From Narthecium ossifragum (taxonomy: Eukaryota > Streptophyta > Magnoliopsida > Dioscoreales > Nartheciaceae): 64,000 nt of DNA. Under the pieces are notes generated by a model. The model ran no database searches. It was not told the origin of the DNA and saw nothing but the letters and a program-made list of their open reading frames with translations. Shown piece after piece: positions 1 through 12,588 of this stretch (the first letter of the stretch is position 1; the number at the start of each line of letters is the position of its first letter). The translations under genes were made by a program, and so were the position numbers. The DNA is taken from contig OY986974.1 of NCBI GenBank assembly GCA_963920575.1, forward strand, positions 5,216,729 to 5,280,728. The letters are read 5' to 3'.

Positions 1-3000
1 GAGAGTTTTGTCTCCCATCTTGATGCCATTAAGAGCTGCACATGCAATGTCTGTGACAGCGAGGTCTTGGTAAACACAGAAGGCATAGCCCTTTGAGTTA
101 CCCGTTTCTTTGTCTTTAACCAAATCAAAACCTCGAAGAGGCCCAAAGGACTCGAGCAGCTCCCTTATCTGTGCTTCAGTAAAATAATATGGAAGCCCAC
201 CCACAAAAATACGATCTGGCCCTTCAAGGCCACCAGCAGATCCAGGGATGAGCCCCACTGCAGCGAGGTTCAGATTGGGATTGGGTTGACTAGGGCCAAG
301 TGCAGCAGCAAGAGAAGGGTTGTAGTCAGTCGGCCTTCGTACCTTCACTGGAGCACCCTGAATAGATGCATCAGCAGACAGCAGGTTCAAATAAATTAGC
401 TCAACATTGTAAGAAATTCAAAACTAGCACAATTTAGGGCTATCAATCAGCATAACTTAGTTGAGCCAAGAAAAATTCAGACCTCAAAAATAATCCCATC
501 TAAAGCCATTGCATTGCTAGCTTCTTCAACAGACCTCATCTCCACAAAAGCAAACTTCTTCTCATGGTTTATGTATACATTGACAACAGAATCACCTAAA
601 AACAGTAATAAAAAAAACACCAAATAAAGATTAATTTCCATACAGAAGCATGGAGAAATCACGAAAATATAATAGATCACGTGAAATCTAACCTGGACCA
701 GCTGTGTTTCCACCAATAGCAGCCATGACCTGGCTGAAAAAAATTGCAACGGACTGCAAATAGTTTCACAAAAAATGCAAAAAAAAAAAACAATGAAGAC
801 ATTAGGTAAGGATTGTAGTCTTTGGGAAAAGAACCGAGTCTACACCAATGCTTCAAGCTTGATACAGTGTTGGTAGGCAATCTACTGCAAAAGAAAACTT
901 GCAAAGAAAGTTAAGAGCCTATAAATGCACTTCAGATTATAAACCGAGTAGATTTTATCATATTGAAACTTCAAACCTAATAAAGAAGAGCTACTGCAGC
1001 CTTTCTATTAGAAGCTTATTTCCTATGATTCTCATGATATTAGCTATCGAATATATTGCTCCCTATGCAATTACATTCTGTCTGTCTTGAATTGAAAAAT
1101 AAATTCACTAGTTCCTCAGATTCTTCGATATACACAACAGATTAATACTCAATATAACTGTGATCATCTGATATGTTTGTTAGACTATCTAGGGAAGGGT
1201 AAGGATGTGGGTGCTATGAACAGCTGAACCCAGATTTGGGGCCCACAATCTGATTTCTTCACAAACGCCTTATGCCAAAAAATCAAGCTTTGGAAGACAG
1301 CAAAGGTTATAAGCTGCATCTTCACAGTAGTACTTTTCAATTGAGGACTAAAAGGTTACCAAAAATGGGGAGGTTGTAGTGCACATGGCAGTGTTCCTGA
1401 TGTCAAAGTGACAAAATTGGAAAGAGTTCACAAGGAATACCATGGCTAGAAAACGAAACATTGAGGGAAGAACAATTCACAGTGAACTTGCGCAAAGAAC
1501 CAATCCAACCAAACTTGCATATCACCGACAATTAATAATTGGCAACAATTCATAACAGGGATAAATCAGCCTTCCTAACCTAGTTGTATGATATGCCAAA
1601 GATCAGATTATATGTATGGCTTAAAGAAATTTCCAGCTGGAACAGTCTAAACAAATAGAGAGGATGGTAACCTGCTCATTAGCAGTAGCAGAAAGGCCTC
1701 CAACATATATGCGTCGAGCATGTCGAGTTGCCTGGAATATTCAGAAGTGACACAGGTTTAGAGGTGAAAAAAGAAAAGAGGTTTGTAGTGAGACCATTGA
1801 GATATACCTGCTGTGTCATGGCCTGAACAGGCATCACAGGCATTGTAGGGAACTGCCAAATTTAATGCAAAACTAAATTATGGGACATGTTGGGCAACCA
1901 AAAATATTATACGACTATGAATACAAGTATATAATATGATAGGTTGGAAGGCCAATATTCAAAAAGTGTAGTTACCACTATCTATTTCAGCACTGGCATA
2001 CTCCACTGTAGTGGAGTAATCTAGACATAAATCTATTGCTCGTGTCCTTGTGTGTGACAAGAAGACACATATATGAAGGCATTCACGTCTAAATGAATGT
2101 TCCAGACATTTAACATTCAGTCCCTCTAAAGTCCAATCCAAACTCTTAACTTTTGCAGAAACACAAACCAGAGTTATTCCATCCATCTATACAAGTAGAT
2201 TATGTGATCACACATGCAAGAATAAGAATACAAGACTAAATAATACTGCAGATACAAATAGCTTAGTAAACAACTAAGTGAGGATGGAGAAGAATGTAAC
2301 TCTTTATTGTATTAAACAAAGGTTGCTTGCCAGCTAATTTTCAGTAAGGTGCAATCCCAGATAAAGTCAAAGGATGCTTTCAGAAAAATTTGTCACCTTC
2401 CAAAGTAATAATACAAGCCTTACAAGGTACTTTGGAGAGCAGATTTGACTCTGACTTGACATTCAACAAACATATAAGAACAGACCCACAACTCGTATAT
2501 AAGATTGATATCCTGATTCAGCAAGCAAGTTCAAGCAACTCAAGCTATTTAGAACACCACTATCAATGTAATGCGAGACATACTCCAAAAAAAAGTCCAA
2601 ATTCAGACAAGTAACTAAAATACAACATCCATTGCCGTCTGAAAGAATATAGATAGACTGATCAGAACAGAAAACAAAAAAAAAGTGATTACCTGTCCTG
2701 TTGGCAGAGAAAACATGCTCGGAAAAATTCCTGTAATAGCAGGAGTTGTTGCTGGCACCTGACCTGTAAAAGAAAGTAAGCTACACCACAGAATGCAAAA
2801 CACAAATTAATTAATACACAAGCACACGAAATTCAAATTAAGCATCATCTTTATATGCCTTCACTGATAAGATATGTAACATGACACCCATAGAGTTTTT
2901 GCAATAAATTTATCGTTTTCAAATACTGGAGGACATATTTGTAAGACTACCAAAAAGGAATAGTTGCCGGTTGAAGACGAACAAGATCCATCAAACCGGT

Positions 3001-6000
3001 GCATTTGATTCCTCCTTGTACATAAAAGCTATAGTAGTCATCACGCCCATTGGCAGCACAGTGGGACAAGTAAGCCAATATTGCCTTCTTAAACAAGACA
3101 TATACACAAAACAAACAAACAAACACCAAAACAAGAAAACAACCAAAAATGTGCTCAGTCTCAGAATTAATAAGTGTAAGGAATAATACATAAACAAAAA
3201 GATCTCTAGTATTGCAGATTTAGTTCCTTATACCATTCTGCCTACATGGTTGATCGCTTACCAAGCAACACCATAAGCTGTGATATGAGTTTCCCTCATT
3301 TTTAATAAAGCATCTCTGCAAAGACAAAAAAGAGCAAATGACTTGAAGAAAACATCCGCATACCTGCAGCAGCTGCACCAGGTATCATCATAGCAGCAGC
3401 AGGTGGTGCCACGTCAAATCCACTATGGCTTCTGCTGCAAGCAAAAGGCAAATGTAAATAGGGTATCAAACGGCACAAACCAACCCTAACATTTTTATAT
3501 TGTTCCTCCATATACATAGATAGACTTTGTGCATAGCTGCATCTCCTTTTGAAATATCAAAAAAACATAATTTCTCAGCAATCATGCATAAGTGCTCACA
3601 ATTTTTCCAAAATATACTATCAAAAGCTCTCAAAAACTGATCTCAAGTAACATCCCTCTACAGATGCAGATGAACATACAAAACAACCATTACCCCATCT
3701 CAACCAACATAAACAATGAGTTTTGATCAAATTCTTTCTGAGAATTCCAACCAACTCAATGCAAGATTCAAGCTCAGATTATTCCCAAAGAACTGGGCTG
3801 TGGCTCAGTCTGCCCACCTCCTACGACTTCATTGACATTGATCACTATGTGACCATGTGTTAGACAAGGTCACGGTGGTGGTGCTGTGTAGCAACTGAGA
3901 TGACGCTGCTAAAAGAAGAAAGAAGAAGAAGAGAGTAATTGTGATGTAGAGCAAGCATAATGGTTAATCCAAGAAGCCAGGCAGAGTGGGGGGAGATCAT
4001 AATGCAGCGAGCACTCGTATTACAGGCAGCTATGGAATACAAATGTTGCACCCGGGATACAGCCAACCAAATAGCCCTTATAGCTCTTCAATGAAAGCAA
4101 GAACATCATGTTTGATTAAGCTTTTCAACAAATAACCGCATTGAATCACTTAGATCGTCTTTCAAGTAGTCTGCTGAGCAAGCTCCTTGAACTCCAAGCC
4201 ATTGATCTCCAACTCCATTTAAGCAAATGAACTCTATACTCTAAGATCCTTTGATTCAGAACCGAGGGATCAACTATGGACTAATGGACATAAACACACA
4301 ACAAAAGAACCCAATGGTACTTATCTAGCTAAATTTGATCAATGTAGCCACATCAAGAGGAGTGGATAAAAACTTGATTCGTTCATCATACTTTCCACAT
4401 GATAAGATGCCTACTGCTGAGATGCAACAAAATGTGCCTTTGTAATAGCTTAACATCAAGCATGCAGAAACCAACAAAGTTCAGAAAAGTTCAGAAAAAA
4501 ATTAACCATGAATTCATAGAAGAGTTTCGCAGAGTTAATCACAAATTTCTAAAATTCCAGTAACAATTTAATATTGAGAATATTTTAAGTTGGCAGTTGC
4601 CAACTACCTAATTACCTCTTTGATCTTGATTGAGAGCGAGATCTAGATCTAGATCTATGTTCAGATCTCCCCTTGGACCTAGATCGAGATCTATGCCTGT
4701 GGCGTCCATCTCCATCTCTATCATAGTCCCTCCGCCTGATAACAACAGAAACACAAGATGTAATCATGACCAACTAAAGAGCAGTAAAATCTATTAAAAG
4801 GGACAAATGTTTTACAAAATTCAGCTGATAATTTAACTCAACAGCCTTAATTGCGGTTATGAAACATAGAAAATGCCATCACTCTAATCAAGCTTCATAT
4901 GTGCTAAATGTATCCAATAGCATGAGAGTACCCTAGTAGCTTACATCATGATTTATATGGTAGGAACGTAAGAATCTAACAGCTATATACTTGACCCTAC
5001 AACTTTCACCAGAATATAACCTGGATTTGCGTGCATCAATGGATAAGATATCTTCTTTGTGGGAACATAATATCTTTTCCACCTTTAGTGGAAAAAAAAG
5101 TTGAACGTGAAAAAATGTTCTAAAGGGGGTATGGATGTCAAGCAATCAGAATGCCAAATAGACACCCCTGGTTGTCCTTCCAGGGACAGATACTGTGAAC
5201 CTAATCCATGTGCCTAAATAGCCACCCCTGGCTGATATTCTAAGAACCCTCTCATGCATCCTCCTCCTATTGCATTCTCTCTGTTTTTGTCTTTCATCAT
5301 CAAATACAGTGAGATGGCAACATTTATGACTACATTGACAATGATCTCATTTCATCAATGTATTTTCTTTCTTTTATCCAATTTGAATTTGATAAAAACT
5401 AGTTGATGGAAGACCTATCATGTGTCTTTCACATGGATAATGGCACAACATAAATATTTTGTGTTTTTGTGTTTCAATTTCGCTACACTGAATATTATTG
5501 GTTCTTAGAGTGCTTGCATATCAGTAATATCTAATTAACCAGAGGTACAGAAGAAAATGCTACTAATTATACCACATAATTACGTGCTAATTGCTAATCT
5601 ATTCGATGGTGAAAGTGGAATGCTAAGGCCAACATCTTTTGAATACACAATAATTTTTGAATTTGCAAATTAGGAAGTGAGTTTTGCAAAATTCGGAAGC
5701 CAGAGAATCTCAAAGAAAATTTACCTAAATAAAGCATACCATCATATTGTTGCATCCCTAGAATATTCCTATCTCAGTTTCTTGGGAATTGCCATATAAG
5801 AAACATCTGATCTATATACTTCAAACATTGACAGCAATGCTATATACATCAAGAAAATTTTTCTTACGAATAGTGGAAATTACGAAATGCCTCAACACCC
5901 TAGTCTACTATGAATCTTGTATCATTTAAGAGGAAAACATCCTCTATTCAGTGCCTTTTCAACTACAAAACAACAGAAGATCCCGTGTTCGCTCATAAGG

Positions 6001-7159
6001 TAAAACGATATTGAGAGAATTGCAGTATAAACTACATTTAAAGTTTGTAATATATCTACTATATGCATGCTATTCCACGCCAAGAAGCAAAGAAAACAAC
6101 TGATAAAAGAATTTTATTAGATAGTACAAAGGAAGATTAAAACAAAGCATGAAAGGAAAATTCTATACCTATCACGTTCCCGGCTCCTGTGTCGGTCCTC
6201 ATGGCTAGATTTATCTCTGTCCCTCGAACGCCCTTCATCTCTATCTTTGTGGTCTCTGTGATGGCGATCATGATCCCGATCCCTATCCCTATCCCTCTCT
6301 CTATCTCGATCCTTCTCTCTGCGATGGTCTCTGTCTCTGTCCTTGTCACGCTCCCTCTCCTTCACTCTGTCCCTGCTCTTCGAAGATTCCCTCTCATATT
6401 CATGTGAATTGTGCTGCAAACAAGAAATAGTGTGAGCTAAAGTAAAATCTTCTCCCCAACAGCAATGTTAACAGAACATCACATCAACAAAGCCACGACG
6501 AGAAAACGTCATAGGCAAAAATCACGAGCAGCCACTGAAAACCCAGTGAAATCCAACCAAACCAATTTTACCTAAAAAGCTTTGAATCCACGACGTTATT
6601 CTAGGTGCAAAAAATAAAACCCTTCAAGGTCCTCGTCAAAGAATCAGGACAGAGGGTTGCGATAATCAGATCGCTATAGTGACAAGAACAACAAATTAGA
6701 CGCATTACGCCCGTGCACTCGAATTCAAGATTCAGACCCCTGGACAGCGAATATAAACAAGAAAATTTTTTTATTAAAAAGGGCCTCCGATCAGTTGTCC
6801 ACACAAAATCTAGAATTCTATTCGATAATCCAAAGTAAAACATTGAGATAATTATATAGCTAAGAACAACAAATTAGCCCCATTAAGCCTGCGCATTCGA
6901 ACTCAATGGGACACCCCGATAATATCTGGCCATCGAATAAAAACAAGAGAAATCCTCCAAAACAAGAGAAATCCGGGCAAAACCTAGGATTCTAATCAAG
7001 CAGAACATTGAAGTAAAGAACAAACCAGATGGAATCGATGCACAGAAAACAAAGAAACAAAGAAAAAACCTGGGATGTGCGATCATCGTAGCCATCAAAC
7101 TCGTCATAGCCATTAGAATTGCGCTCATATCCGGGTCCATGGTCCGGTAACCTCGACAT
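1..7159 (-). CDS. U2AF65: U2AF large subunit (U2AF65), ten exons, 3' end outside window
   Basis: Splicing factor that binds the polypyrimidine tract at 3' splice sites and recruits U2 snRNP in the nucleus. Exons read on the minus strand with GT/AG borders: 7159-7070, 6413-6169, 4735-4616, 3434-3364, 2763-2693, 1852-1808, 1731-1672, 753-693, 595-483 and 357-1. They join in frame to 411 residues. The order is a short acidic N-terminus, an RD/RS-rich region (exons 2-3), a linker, RRM1 (exons 7-9, RNP2 RIYVGG and RNP1 KFAFVEMR) and RRM2 (exon 10, RIFVGG then KGYAFCVY). The rest of RRM2 and the C-terminal U2AF-homology motif lie outside. The start is the first ATG in frame with the RD region. Family assignment is firm; paralogue A versus B is not decided. 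No defect is seen in the exons. Confidence 0.95.
4736..6168 (-). other. U2AF65 intron between exons 2 and 3
   Basis: A 1.4-kb AT-rich intron with a GT donor next to exon 2 and an AG acceptor before exon 3. I see no coding sequence, RNA gene or clear repeat in it. The introns at 754-1671, 1853-2692 and 3435-4615 are likewise plain AT-rich sequence. Confidence 0.75.
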
Positions 7160-7324
7160 ATCTCTCCTCTTCTATATCTATCCAGCGGCAATTCTAGGGC
7201 ATCAATCTCGACAGAAAACGCTCGATGTTCTTCTTTGTGTTTTATTAAAAGCAAAAGAGGTGAAGAGCGTGTGGACCAGGAGTCGGGTCGGCTCTTGGGG
7301 TGCAAGCACGCACAGTATGCTCGA
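7160..7324 (-). promoter_or_regulatory. Probable 5' leader and promoter of U2AF65
   Basis: Sequence directly upstream of the U2AF65 start codon. I see no unmistakable TATA box. The assignment rests only on position. At most about 450 bp separates the start codon from the Tat element, so that element may bound or disturb the promoter. Confidence 0.4.
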
Positions 7325-7570
7325 TGAACAGCTCGTGAACGGGGTCGACGGGTGCGTCTGGGCGTGAACGGGGTCGATAACGGCTTGTTCATATTCGTTT
7401 GCGATCTTGTAAGCGAGCCGAGCTTGAATTTGAATACAGAAGAGCTCGGCTCGTTAAGGTTCACGAACAAACTCGATCATTCGTTTGTGAATAGACTCGT
7501 GAATATCTTTGATTACTCGTTTATGAACAGACTAACAAGCTCGATTATTCGTTTGTGAACATGCTTATAA
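7325..7570. repeat. Degenerate short repeat with CATTCGTTTGTGAA-type motif
   Basis: The words CTCGATCATTCGTTTGTGAA, GATTACTCGTTTATGAA and CTCGATTATTCGTTTGTGAA recur at intervals of about 35-50 bp, mixed with CTCGTGAAC words. Similar wording is common in dispersed plant repeats. I could not find ends or a target duplication, so the class is open. Confidence 0.4.
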
Positions 7571-7609
7571 GTTTATATAGTTTTTGGTTATTAGACTTAC
7601 GATACATAT

Positions 7610-8348
7610 TGTTAGCCAAAATAATGGCTAAATTATTAATGACGGACACGTAAGCAAAAAAGTAATGATTAAATGGACGATAACTATAGAATCTATCGAC
7701 CAAATGGATGATATAATATCGACCAAATGAACGATGGAATCCTATCGACCAAATGGACGATAGAATATTGACCAAATGGACGATATCGTCCATATGGCAC
7801 CATCACTTAAGGGACTAAGGACGATAATCGCCCAAAAGTCACAATTGGACATGTTACTTAATATCATCGTCCAAAAGCAATTAACACGTGTGCCAAATAT
7901 GGTTAAAAAACACATGCAGGTATGACGTGAACAAGAAACGATAAGTAAGCCAGCATAATCGTGCCGTATGTAACGAACGAGCATCGACCACGTGTACTCT
8001 CCAAACCAGACACGAACGTGGGAGAAGCTGTTATGGAGCAGTTCGCGCACGATCTCCTCCTTTTACGCCATCAACCCTCAAGGCGGGAGCAGTTATTTAG
8101 TTCCTAGGATAAATAGCTTCTCTTCTCCACTGTAAACCCCCCCCCCCCCCCCCGACAACTTGTAACCTACTCTTAAGCATGGCTTTCGTTTCTTATCTAC
8201 CTGTAAGTTGATTAATAAAGCTTTCAGTTTGATTAACGGCTTTCCTTTACTGCTTTCTTAGTATAATATAGATAATGTAGTTGTTTTAATCGTTTCTTCC
8301 TTTCGTTTCTGTTTTATAGTTCTAGATTAATGGATTTCCTCTCTAACA
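7610..8348 (+). repeat. 5' LTR of the Tat element
   Basis: 739 bp. It starts TGTTAG and ends CTAACA, the inverted ends expected of an LTR, and is followed by the primer site. Bases 7610-8133 align with the 3' LTR; the last 215 bp (from an AAA plus about 16-C run at 8134-8153) are absent from the 3' copy. It contains four imperfect copies of a CGACCAAATGGACGAT-like word at about 7696-7790. Confidence 0.9.
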
Positions 8349-8353
8349 TTTTT

Positions 8354-8371
8354 TGGCACGCCCGGTGGGAC
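8354..8371 (+). other. Tat primer-binding site
   Basis: TGGCACGCCCGGTGGGAC begins five bases after the LTR end. The TGG start pairs with a tRNA CCA end, as expected for minus-strand priming. I could not assign the tRNA species from memory. Confidence 0.75.
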
Positions 8372-8386
8372 CTGTGTTAAGTCTTT

Positions 8387-11300
8387 ATGGAAACCGGTCA
8401 AGTTGAACCAGACGGAATGGTCATTACTAGGACTGGGTTTGACACCAATAGTGGTAGTGGAAACACCGCCAATCACGGCGATGGCCAACAAAGTCCAATT
8501 GTGGTCGAGGAAGAGCCTGTTATTTTTCCACCTCTCGACCAACCACACATTCCTCCACCTGTTCCCCCACCACACATAGAATATCGAGATAGGGTGGTTT
8601 ATCGCTCTGTAGAGTGAGGGAACTCATCGGCCAGAGTTGGCCTAGATCCAGGAAACATAACGTCAAATACAGCCCAAAATATGGTCGATGAAGCTTTACA
8701 TGCTAACAATCAGCAGATGGCTAGCCATATCGCCACTGCTCTAAGGCCTTTTATTGATACCATGCAAACTTTTATCAACTCAACTTTGTCTCAGGTAAAC
8801 CCTGGATCAAATGTTGCTAGGCCTACCATGTCAGCAATCCCTATCGGCCAAAACACCACCCAAAACAATCGTCCATTTCCGCCCAATACGGTCATGGGAC
8901 CTGGTGGTAATCACGGTTTTGTTCTTTTATAAAATCCAATGCATAGCCAAAACCGTATCGGCCAAAATAGTCAAGTTGGCCAAACTAGTTCAACTCATCA
9001 TCGACCATCGATGAACAATGACAATAATCAAAGACCTAACTTAATCGGTCAAACATCTGGGTTGTTTCCATCGCCAACGCCAATACCTCATAATAATGAG
9101 ATTTTAACTCCTGGAGGAATACCAAACAATGGTGTCCCTCCTCTTCAAGGGATGCAAGGGGGTGTTGTGCCTCCGGCACAAGGAGCGCCAAATAATGGAG
9201 TTCCTTTAGGTCAGGTCATACCAATAGGTGGAATGCCTTTGGGTATGGGCGAGAACATTCCTCAAAACATTCCTCAGAATATTCCTCACAATGGCCAAAA
9301 CCTTGTTTATGCAAATAATGGCCAAAACGTTGTTTTCGTAAACAATGGCCAAAACCCTGTTTACCCAAACAATGGCCAAAATATCGGCCAAAATAATAAC
9401 TTGGATGCTCAAGGCCAGGGTTTTCCACAGAATAACTATGGCAACTAGGTGGTCAAGTTAATCGGCCAGTAGGAAATAATTTTTATAATCAAAGAATGGC
9501 CGATGGTCAACGCATGGGTGATATCCCTTATCAGAATAATTATCGACCATATGAGGCACCTCTGTATTATGCTCGACCACCAAATGAGCAGTATGACCAA
9601 GTGTACAACAACCCTCTTTATAATCAGGGCGATGCTCTACGTGAACAAGTTGCTGAGATTCTACAAGAGCAAATAGGTTTATGACGACCAGCTACTCGTC
9701 CAACTTATAGGAAGCCTTATCCCGATTGGGTTGACCAAATGCATCCGCTTCCGAGGAACTATAAAGTTCCAGAGTTTACTATGTTCTCTGGGGTAGATGA
9801 GATATCGACCATTGAACACATAGGGAAGTTCTCCATGCAATGTGGAGACGTGAACGATTTTGTCAAACTTAGACTATTCCCTAACTCTTTATCCGGGGTA
9901 GCTTATTCATGGTTCATTAAGCTATCGCCCAATTCTATTCAAAATTGGTAGCAAATGGAACATGCGTTCAATTCTCAATTTTATAAGTCAGAACCGGAAA
10001 TAACAATGGCCGATTTGGCTCAACTCAGACAGCGGCCAGATGAGAATGCTGAATCATTCTTACAAAGATTTAAAAGAGCGAGAAGTAGGTGCTTTATTCC
10101 CTTACCTGAAAGGGAATTTGTAAAAATCGCTCAAAGTGGACTAATTTTTGAACTTAAGAAGAAGTTCCAAGATAGAGATTTTATTGACCTATTTCAGCTG
10201 CAGACTAGCGCTATACGCTATGAGCAATTGTTGAGGGAAGAAGATCAAATGAAATCATCTTCCAAGGGAACTTATTATAGAGATACTAACTATGAAGTAA
10301 ACCAAGTTAGTAACATCGATAAAGAAAACTACAACATGAACGATGTTTGTTTGGCCGAGCTCCTTAAGGGAAAACTTTATATATATAAAGCTCTTGCCAA
10401 ACTTGAGCGAGAACTTAAAGGTAAAGAAGTAAGCAGAGACGGTAAACGTCCAATGCGAAAGTTTTTTTTTGATATTTCAAAGGCTGATCAAATCTTTGAT
10501 CAATTACTGAAAGATAAACAAGTCAAATTGAAAGATGGACATGATATGCCAAGCCTTGATGAGATCAAGGACAAAAGATATTGTAAGTGGCATAATGCTT
10601 GGTCACATCACACTAACCAATGTTTGGCTTTCCGTAATGTTTTGCAGGATGCGATCGATTCCGGTAGGATTGGTTTCCCAGCCAAACACATGGGAGTTGA
10701 TGCGAATCCATTCCCCAAAGCTGCTCCAGTGGGAATGGTGTTGACAGATGTGGCAAACTTCAAATTGCCAAAGTTCAAGATTGTCATCGACGAGACTGAG
10801 GACGACAGTCGTCCAGATGTGTTCACAAGACTTGGTCAAGACAAAGGGAAGGAACCTGTTATCCCACATGTCTGCCCAAGATGCCATTGGGATCTCAGTC
10901 GCCCGATGACACCGTTTTATGGGACCAAGTTTCATCGTCTACAGTCTAAGCAGTGGAACAGAGTTCAGCCTCATGTATACCCAAAGAGCTTTATGCCTCA
11001 GCCTTACAAGCCAGAGCGATGGTATAACTACAACTGCTATACTCGTCGATCAGTTCCTGTGGAGGAGATGACGAGGACTCAGTACCGCCGCCACCAGAAG
11101 AAGTATGGCCAGATGATGAAGGCCAAGCAAGCCCAGGAAACTAACCCAAGTCAGGATGAGGAGGCTGAAGAGATTGAAGAAGATGTTGCTGTTTCTAATG
11201 CAACAGAGTCTTCAAAGAGCAAGTTTCATCGTCCAAACAAGAATGATGATGATGAGACTGGAGCAAACCAAGTGATCAGATTCGGAACACTCCCGTCAGT

Positions 11301-12585
11301 CATTGTGAACAACTACATCTTGCCAAGCCGCCTTGGACAACAATGTCCAACTGAAAGCGACTCAGACATATCCGATATGGCCGATGATGGATCGTCAGCC
11401 ACACTGGTCGAGGGAAATGAAGAAATGTCCGCCACCTTGGTCGATGAAATGGAAAATTCACCCTCAGTGAATCTAGTATCAGACCAGGACGATGAGTACG
11501 TCGAGATCGAGGAAAAAATCGACGTTACTGAGGAAGCTTGGAGGAGGAATATATCTACAGAACAGCTGTTGAGACAGTTGTATGAAGAAGGAAATCCAGC
11601 AGTTGGACCAGGTGGCCAGCCAAGTGGCCGATATGATTACCTGCGAGTATATGGGGAGGTGAAGGTGAAGCGTCTCGTCAAGAAGACGGAAGTTGTCGCC
11701 CAGATTATTCCGTCGACGTCGACAACAATTGTTCCAACTGGCTGGGGTGATGAAGAACAAGAACCCATGGTCGAGAACGTTGAATGGGTAGAAATAGAGG
11801 TACCTATCAAAGTGAATGAAGAAGCAGCGAGAAGAAACATCTCCCAAAAGAAGCTATTAATGGATCTCTACAAGGCAGGTAATCCAGCTATCAGCACTCA
11901 GGGCCAGCCAAGCAGTAAATTTGATTATCTGGTTTGCTATGGTGATCCCATTGTGAAGAAGTGGGTTCCCAAGTCTGATGTGGCCAAGTACAGTCCACAA
12001 GCTGATGAAGTGCCAATCATCCCAACTGGTTGGGACATGGAAGAAACAGAGACACAGCAGGAACAAAACCAGAAGGATCAACAATGGCCATCATGGAATG
12101 GTCAAGAAAACCCAGAAGTCATCCAGATTGCAGCTAAGGAAAAAGGGAAAGCAGTTGCCCCTCAACCTTATTCATCGACCAGTTCACGCAAGGAAGCTAC
12201 CCAAGATCGGAACAATGCAGTGTTCGAGCGACCTCCCGCAGCAATGACGTGCCATTTACGGCCTCTTCATATCAAGGCCGAGATCAATGGTGTCCCAGTA
12301 AGCAGAGTTTTAATTGACACTGGAGCCGCAGTGAACGTCATCCCGGCAAAGATGATGAAGAAATTGCACAAAACCGATAGTGATCTTATCCCCACGGATA
12401 TCACACTAACAGGATTCAGTGGAGTTTCAGCCCCAGCAAAGGGAATCCTTCCTTTGGACATTAAGGTTGGAAGCGTCACAAGAACGACAGCGTTCTTTGT
12501 CATGGACTCATCGACCAGTTATAATGTGCTGCTTGGTCAAGACTGGATCTATGCCAGCCAGTGTGTTCCTTCGTCTCTTCACTAA
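8387..12585 (+). pseudogene. Tat gag and protease, broken
   Basis: Structural protein and aspartic protease region. The first part (8387-9448) is Asn/Gly/Gln-rich. A frameshift near 9440 moves the frame by one. In-frame stops lie at 8615-8617, 8930-8932, 9682-9684, 9949-9951 and 12583-12585. The gag core is at about 9739-10270, a Cys/His knuckle-like segment (YCKWHNAWSHHTNQC) at about 10579-10623, a tandem duplication at 11497-12039, and the protease at about 12240-12570 with the active-site motif DTGAAVN and a later LLGQDW. The stop at 12583 falls where the reading frame otherwise runs on towards RT. The frame from 9955 to 12582 is open for 876 codons. Confidence 0.85.
11497..12039 (+). repeat. 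Internal tandem duplication in Tat gag-protease linker
   Basis: Two 255-bp copies (11497-11751 and 11785-12039) encode 85-residue repeats. Both have the pattern VEIE, then RRNIS, then LYxxGNPA, GQPS, a DYL segment, and PTGW at the end. The two copies differ at many positions, so the duplication is old. No function is known to me for this linker. Confidence 0.85.
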
Positions 12586-12588
12586 TGT

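Noticed and set aside
6189..6407. Open frames on both strands over the U2AF65 RD-rich exon
   Set aside because: They are shadows of a repetitive Arg/Asp codon pattern; only the minus-strand frame joins the other U2AF65 exons.
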